Both the position numbers and the translations under genes were made by a program. The notes below the pieces were generated by a model. It made no database searches. It was not told the origin of the DNA and saw only the letters and a list, made by a program, of their open reading frames with translations. A DNA stretch of 64,000 nt, from positions 2,728,001 through 2,792,000 of the forward strand of contig NC_014376.1 in NCBI RefSeq assembly GCF_000144625.1, read 5' to 3'. The DNA comes from [Clostridium] saccharolyticum WM1. GTDB lineage: Bacteria > Bacillota > Clostridia > Lachnospirales > Lachnospiraceae. Below, piece by piece: positions 59,809-64,000 of this stretch (position 1 is the first letter of the stretch; every line of letters begins with the position of its first letter).

Positions 59809-62289
59809 TCACCTCGTTCCTGTGGTTGGCTTAAATCTTTTCAGCCGCAATGCATTGGTCAGTACGGAAACAGAGCTTAAGCTCATGGCTGCCGCAGCAA
59901 AAATGGGGTTAAGAAGGGGCCCGTTAAAGAGCAGATGCAAAAGCCCTGCAGCAATGGGGATTCCGATCACATTATAACCAAATGCCCAGAATAGGTTTTG
60001 TTTGATATTTCGGATGGTCTGTTTGCTTAAATGAATTGCCGTAGGCACATCCATTAAATCAGAACGCATGAGAACGATATCAGCGGATTCCATGGCCACG
60101 TCCGTACCGGAACCGATTGCAATTCCAATATCTGCCTGGGCCAAAGCAGGAGCGTCGTTGATCCCGTCACCAACCATGGCCACCTTGCGGCCTTCTGCCT
60201 GAAGCTTTCTCACTTCATCGGATTTATCCTGAGGAAGAACCTCGGACAGCACCCGGTCAATTCCCACCTGCTTTGCAATGGCTTCTGCGGTCCTTTTGTT
60301 GTCACCGGTGATCATGGCAACTTCAATGCCCATTTTGTGAAGCTGCTCAATGGCAGCCCGGCTGGACTCCTTCACGACGTCTGCAACGGCTACAATGCCG
60401 GCAAGATTGCCGTTAATAGCAACATACATGGGAGTTTTTCCTTCTCCGGCCAGATGGTCCGATGCTTCTTCCATTCCAGTCAAGGAAATGTCCCGTTCCG
60501 CCATCAGCTTCCTGTTTCCGGCAAGGATATCTTCCCCGTTGATCTTCGCTTCGATCCCCCGTCCGGTAAGAGACTCAAAATGCTCTGCTGCAAGTAAGGT
60601 TAGTCCGGCATCTTCCGCACCGTGGACAATGGCCTGGCCCAGCGGGTGCTCAGAACCTTTTTCCGCAGAAGCCGTAAGCTGCAGCAGCAGTTCTTTGGAA
60701 AGTCCCTCTGTGGTCAGAACATCGGTCACCGTTGGTTTCCCTTCGGTAATCGTACCAGTTTTATCAAATACGATGGTATTGATCTTATGAGCTGTCTCAA
60801 GAGCTTCTCCTCCCTTGATCAGGATTCCGTTTTCCGCACCTTTTCCTGTTCCCACCATAATGGCAGTGGGTGTGGCCAGACCCAGGGCACAAGGGCAGGC
60901 GATAACCAGAACAGAGATAAATATAGTAAGAGCAAACTTTAAATCCCCGGCAGTTCCGATATACCAGGCAATACCGGAAAGTAGTGCTATCACACAAACT
61001 ACCGGAACGAAATAGCCGGAAACAATATCAGCCATCTGTGCAATCGGAGCCTTTGATCCCTGGGCATCCTCCACCAGCTTGATGATCTGAGCCAGGGCAG
61101 TATCGCTGCCGATCTTCTCCGCTCTGAACCGGATGGTCCCCGTTGTATTCAGAGATGCAGCATAAACCTGATCCCCTTCTTTTTTATCCACCGGCATGCT
61201 TTCACCGGTGAGCATGGATTCATCAATGGCAGTGTGGCCGCCTAACACGGTTCCGTCTACAGGAATCTTTTCACCAGGCTTTACTAAAATCATATCACCG
61301 ATTTCTACCTCGTCAATAGGAATTTCCTTTTCCACGCCGTCTTCCACAATCATTGCAGTCTTGGGCGCAAGACCCATGAGCTTTTTAATGGCCTCACTGG
61401 TTCTGCCCTTTGAAACAGCCTCCAGGGATTTTCCCAGCAGAATCAGGGTTATGATGACACCCGCCGTTTCAAAGTACAGGGCATCCACTGCCATAAAATG
61501 TCCGTCTGCTATCTGGAACATGTTGTAAATGCTGTAAAATACAGCAGCAGTGGTTCCTATAGCAATCAGGGAATCCATGTTAGGGCTTCTCTGAAGCAGA
61601 GCTTTAAAACCAATGGTATAGAATTTATAGCCGACACCTATGACCGGAGCCACCAGCAGAAGTTCCACCAGAGCATAAATCAGGGGGTACTCCATTGGGG
61701 CGATCCCTGCCGGGAAGGGCAGATTGATAAATTTGATCATGGGCGCCATGGCAATGTAGAGAAGCGGCACCGAGAACACAGCAGATACGATGAATTTCGT
61801 CCAAAGAGTCTTGATCTCCCGCTGCTTGCGGGCCCGGTCTTCATCAGCAGCATCCGCCTTATTCACTTCCAGGGCTTTATAACCTGCCTTTTCAATGGCT
61901 GCCCGTATGGCTGACATCCGGATCTTCTGAGGATCATAGGCAACCGTCGCTTTTTCTGTTGCAAAATTTACCGATGTATTTATGACACCATCCAGCTTTC
62001 CCACAGCTTTTTCTACACGCTTGGCACAGGCTGCACAGGTCATTCCGCCGATGGGTATGGTTACATTGGCATTTTCAGATTTCTCCACCACCTCGTACCC
62101 GATCTTTGCTACTGCTGCCTTAATGGCGGAAAGCTCAAGAGTACTGCTGTCATACTCCACAAACAGCTTTTCACTAGCCAGATTTACGGAAGCCTGGCTG
62201 ATGCCGGAAAGCTTTCGTACGGTTTTCTCTATTCGCTGTGCACAGGCAGCACAGGTCATGCCTCTGATATTTAAAATTTGACTTTCCAT
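59809..62289 (-). CDS. copA: Copper-translocating P-type ATPase
   Basis: P1B ATPase of 826 residues that exports copper(I). It has two N-terminal HMA domains with CxxC sites (C13/C16 in GMTCAACAQR, and GMTCAACAKR about 73 residues later), eight membrane helices, the TGES motif (LTGESMPV), the intramembrane CPC (ACPCALGL), the phosphorylated Asp in DKTGTITEG, HP in EHPLGQAI and GDGINDAPAL. Every catalytic motif is intact. It is first in an operon with an unknown membrane protein and copZ, divergent from an HxlR regulator. Confidence 0.96.
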   Translation of the reverse strand: MESQILNIRGMTCAACAQRIEKTVRKLSGISQASVNLASEKLFVEYDSSTLELSAIKAAVAKIGYEVVEKSENANVTIPIGGMTCAACAKRVEKAVGKLDGVINTSVNFATEKATVAYDPQKIRMSAIRAAIEKAGYKALEVNKADAADEDRARKQREIKTLWTKFIVSAVFSVPLLYIAMAPMIKFINLPFPAGIAPMEYPLIYALVELLLVAPVIGVGYKFYTIGFKALLQRSPNMDSLIAIGTTAAVFYSIYNMFQIADGHFMAVDALYFETAGVIITLILLGKSLEAVSKGRTSEAIKKLMGLAPKTAMIVEDGVEKEIPIDEVEIGDMILVKPGEKIPVDGTVLGGHTAIDESMLTGESMPVDKKEGDQVYAASLNTTGTIRFRAEKIGSDTALAQIIKLVEDAQGSKAPIAQMADIVSGYFVPVVCVIALLSGIAWYIGTAGDLKFALTIFISVLVIACPCALGLATPTAIMVGTGKGAENGILIKGGEALETAHKINTIVFDKTGTITEGKPTVTDVLTTEGLSKELLLQLTASAEKGSEHPLGQAIVHGAEDAGLTLLAAEHFESLTGRGIEAKINGEDILAGNRKLMAERDISLTGMEEASDHLAGEGKTPMYVAINGNLAGIVAVADVVKESSRAAIEQLHKMGIEVAMITGDNKRTAEAIAKQVGIDRVLSEVLPQDKSDEVRKLQAEGRKVAMVGDGINDAPALAQADIGIAIGSGTDVAMESADIVLMRSDLMDVPTAIHLSKQTIRNIKQNLFWAFGYNVIGIPIAAGLLHLLFNGPLLNPIFAAAAMSLSSVSVLTNALRLKRFKPTTGTR

Positions 62290-62433
62290 TCTGATTCACC
62301 TCACTATTTTTTGCTGCCTCACCTTAAGGCGTCCCCTCCGGTGCCGGCAATGATTCCTGCTATCCTGATTTTTCCATGGCCTCCAAAAATATGCGATTCT
62401 GTTATCTTGTATTTTTCGAGTACTCATGTTATT

Positions 62434-62461
62434 ATTATGACAGTAATTGCGAATTTTGCAA
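62434..62461 (-). promoter_or_regulatory. Possible copA promoter
   Basis: Minus-strand TTGCAA (62461-62456) and CATAAT (62439-62434), 16 bases apart, about 145 bases upstream of copA. No clear CsoR or CopY operator (TACANNTGTA) was seen. Confidence 0.4.
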
Positions 62462-62481
62462 GTATGCACTTTTTAGTGATA

Positions 62482-62501
62482 TAGTACCCAAAATGATACT
62501 A
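62482..62501. promoter_or_regulatory. Probable HxlR operator
   Basis: TAGTA-N10-TACTA inverted repeat that touches the hxlR ribosome site and lies 20 bases from the -35 of the divergent copA promoter. The arrangement is similar to YodB/HxlR-type operators. Confidence 0.5.
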
Positions 62502-62517
62502 AAGGAGGAACTTGTCT

Positions 62518-62904
62518 ATGAACCGCGATTGTACAAATTATCATTGCCCGGTAGATGCCACATTGGATATGATCGGAGGAAAGTATAAGGCTCTCATCTT
62601 ATGGCACTTAATCAGCAATACCCTTCGGTTTGGAGAGCTTCGGAAGCTTATCCCCCAGGCTACCCCTAAAATGCTCACCCAGCAGCTTCGTGAGCTGGAG
62701 GAAGATCATCTGATCATCCGTACCGTGTATCCGGTAGTGCCTCCAAAGGTAGAATATACCCTGTCTGATCTGGGAAACAGCATCCGGCCTATTCTGGAAG
62801 CCATGTATAACTGGGGAGCAGATTACTTACACCAAAATGGCATTACAGTAAGCTGCTCCATGAAATTTCCCACTTCAAATTTTAATAAGAAGTCTTCCAG
62901 TTAG
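62518..62904 (+). CDS. HxlR family winged-helix regulator
   Basis: Regulator of 128 residues. The ATG at 62518 follows AAAGGAGG; a TTG two codons upstream is less well placed. The winged helix has MIGGKYKALILWHLI, RFGELRKLIPQATPKMLTQQLRELEEDHLIIR and VEYTLSDLGNSI. Two N-terminal cysteines (C5, C10 in MNRDCTNYHC) sit as in redox- or electrophile-sensing HxlR proteins. It is divergent from copA, so it may control copper export, an uncommon role for this family. Confidence 0.9.
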   Translation: MNRDCTNYHCPVDATLDMIGGKYKALILWHLISNTLRFGELRKLIPQATPKMLTQQLRELEEDHLIIRTVYPVVPPKVEYTLSDLGNSIRPILEAMYNWGADYLHQNGITVSCSMKFPTSNFNKKSSS

Positions 62905-63062
62905 CAAATATCTCCTTGGATTCCTTGAGGAATGAAAATTGAAAAAGTAAATTCCACTACCATTTACCCAGGTAGAGTTTACCTCTGCACAGTTTATATT
63001 TACTCTTTCATACATACATGGTATCTTTATAACTCCTTCTGACAGCAGTAGAAGGAGATTTT

Positions 63063-64000
63063 ATGAGTAAATATATTCCTGGTAACCAGAAGCATCTCAC
63101 TCTGAAGGATCGTGTTTTTATTGAAAACTCTTTAAATCAAAATCATACTTTTAAAGATATTGCAAAATACCTGTGCAAAGATCCAACCACCATCTCTAAG
63201 GAAGTGAAGGCCAGGCGTTCCTCTGACTGGTATCATAAAGGCACCTTTTACAATACCAAGAACTTCTGCATTTACAGGTTTAGCTGTCGAAAAGTAAATG
63301 TCTGCAAAAAGATTCTTGTCTGCGGGATCAAATGTGCTTCCTGTCCGACCTGTAATCAAACCTGCCGGGATTTTGTGAAGGAACGCTGCTCCCGACTGGA
63401 TAAAGCTCCCTACGTTTGCAATGGCTGCGACAAAAAGATCTCTCACTGCACCATTGCTCACAAATACACATACAATGCACGGTTTGCTGACCGCAAATAT
63501 CATGAGTTACTCACCAATTCCAGAAACGGTATCTGCATGACAAAGCACGAACTGCATCAAAAAGATATGATTGTTACTCCTCTAATTGAGCAGGGGCAGT
63601 CTCCCTATCAGATCTCCATAAATCATCCGGAACTGGATATGTCTGTCCGCACAATCTATACCTACATTGACAAGGGTCTGTTTTCCGCCAGAAATGTAGA
63701 TTTAAAGCGTAAACCTAAGTTCAAACCGCGAAAATGCCACAAGACACAGATTACGGATCGCTCTGTTTTTGTCAACAGAACCTATCTTGATTTTCAGTCT
63801 TTGGATCTTGAATACTTTGCAGAAATGGACACGGTTCATTCTTCCCGTGAATCTAAAAAGACTCTGCTGACGTTCTACTTTACAAAGGAAAAACTTTTTC
63901 TTGCATTCCTGATGAACCGATGTACCAAAGGCGCCGTACGACTTGTATTTGATCAGCTTGAGAAACGACTGGGAACCTATGAATTCGTTTCCTTATTCCA
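63063..64000 (+). CDS. IS30 family transposase, cut by the window end
   Basis: Open frame of 312 codons without a stop before the window ends. AAGGAGA precedes the ATG. The N-terminal helix-turn-helix (LTLKDRVFIENSLNQNHTFKDIAKYLCKDPTTISKEVKARR) is typical of IS30. A cysteine-rich stretch (CGIKCASCPTCNQTC) follows, then the catalytic core with its first Asp in EYFAEMDTVHSS. The left end of the element should lie within 62905-63062, where the short hairpin CTACC...GGTAG is seen; a defined terminal repeat cannot be fixed without the right end. Confidence 0.88.
   Translation, partial: MSKYIPGNQKHLTLKDRVFIENSLNQNHTFKDIAKYLCKDPTTISKEVKARRSSDWYHKGTFYNTKNFCIYRFSCRKVNVCKKILVCGIKCASCPTCNQTCRDFVKERCSRLDKAPYVCNGCDKKISHCTIAHKYTYNARFADRKYHELLTNSRNGICMTKHELHQKDMIVTPLIEQGQSPYQISINHPELDMSVRTIYTYIDKGLFSARNVDLKRKPKFKPRKCHKTQITDRSVFVNRTYLDFQSLDLEYFAEMDTVHSSRESKKTLLTFYFTKEKLFLAFLMNRCTKGAVRLVFDQLEKRLGTYEFVSLF

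Noticed and set aside
63132..63503. Minus-strand frame of 123 codons
   Set aside because: It is antisense to the IS30 transposase, whose protein has recognisable motifs.
1..64000. tRNA, rRNA, replication origin or prophage
   Set aside because: No cloverleaf, rRNA segment, DnaA-box cluster or phage structural gene was recognised by reading; a covariance-model search would be needed to exclude small RNAs.

Overview
The window looks like chromosome of an anaerobic, spore-forming Bacillota, most likely a Lachnospiraceae clostridium of the Lacrimispora/[Clostridium] type. The pointers are AGGAGG-type ribosome sites on nearly every gene, intrinsic hairpin terminators, a DUF4317 gene, desulfoferrodoxin, hybrid-cluster protein (Hcp), spore photoproduct lyase, many ABC and PTS uptake systems and YesM/YesN-type two-component systems. 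No rRNA, tRNA or CRISPR array was seen. This placement is inferred from gene content; no search was run.

Layout. 1-0.8 kb: a DUF4317 gene end and superoxide reductase. 0.8-10.9 kb: a probable hexose-phosphate sensing and uptake locus, made of a binding-protein sensor, histidine kinase and AraC-type regulator (an HptARS-like trio), a phosphohexomutase and an AfuABC/FbpABC-type transporter, with a PP2C-like phosphatase inserted on the other strand. 11-15.5 kb: a heterodimeric ABC transporter pair and its TetR regulator. 15.6-18.9 kb: a polar amino-acid ABC operon preceded by a 35-residue leader peptide with seven cysteines, a terminator and a competing pairing. This looks like a cysteine-responsive attenuator and is the most novel item here. 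19-23 kb: a GGDEF/HD-GYP signalling protein and a secreted CAP-domain protein with an Asn-Thr-Gly repeat. 23-25.1 kb: a rhodanese/PP-loop fusion and TcdA. 25.4-31.3 kb: a nitrosative-stress cluster (hemerythrin, unknown protein, DUF1858, Hcp, Crp/Fnr regulator, ferredoxin) and spore photoproduct lyase. Two matching Fnr-type palindromes lie at identical distances from the hcp and ferredoxin -10 boxes.

31.6-46.1 kb: a chemoreceptor; a glycerate module (CdaR-type regulator, GntP permease, glycerate kinase); Lon with DUF1858 and a TetR regulator whose operator recurs at both promoters; and an ascorbate-type PTS operon that carries a TrpA-like barrel protein and whose only EIIA domain is inside the regulator. 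46.3-53.2 kb: an AT-richer catabolic operon (6-phospho-beta-glucosidase, beta-glucoside PTS, M81 and M24 peptidase-family proteins, RpiR regulator). 53.2-56.5 kb: small unknown genes and a decayed IS200-type element with structured ends. 56.6-62.9 kb: a two-component system and a copper operon (CopA, unknown membrane protein, CopZ) divergent from an HxlR regulator. The window ends inside an IS30-family transposase.

As a whole this is a nutrient-sensing and stress-defence region. Most uptake systems lie beside their own regulators, and in several cases the operator or attenuator can be read from the DNA.
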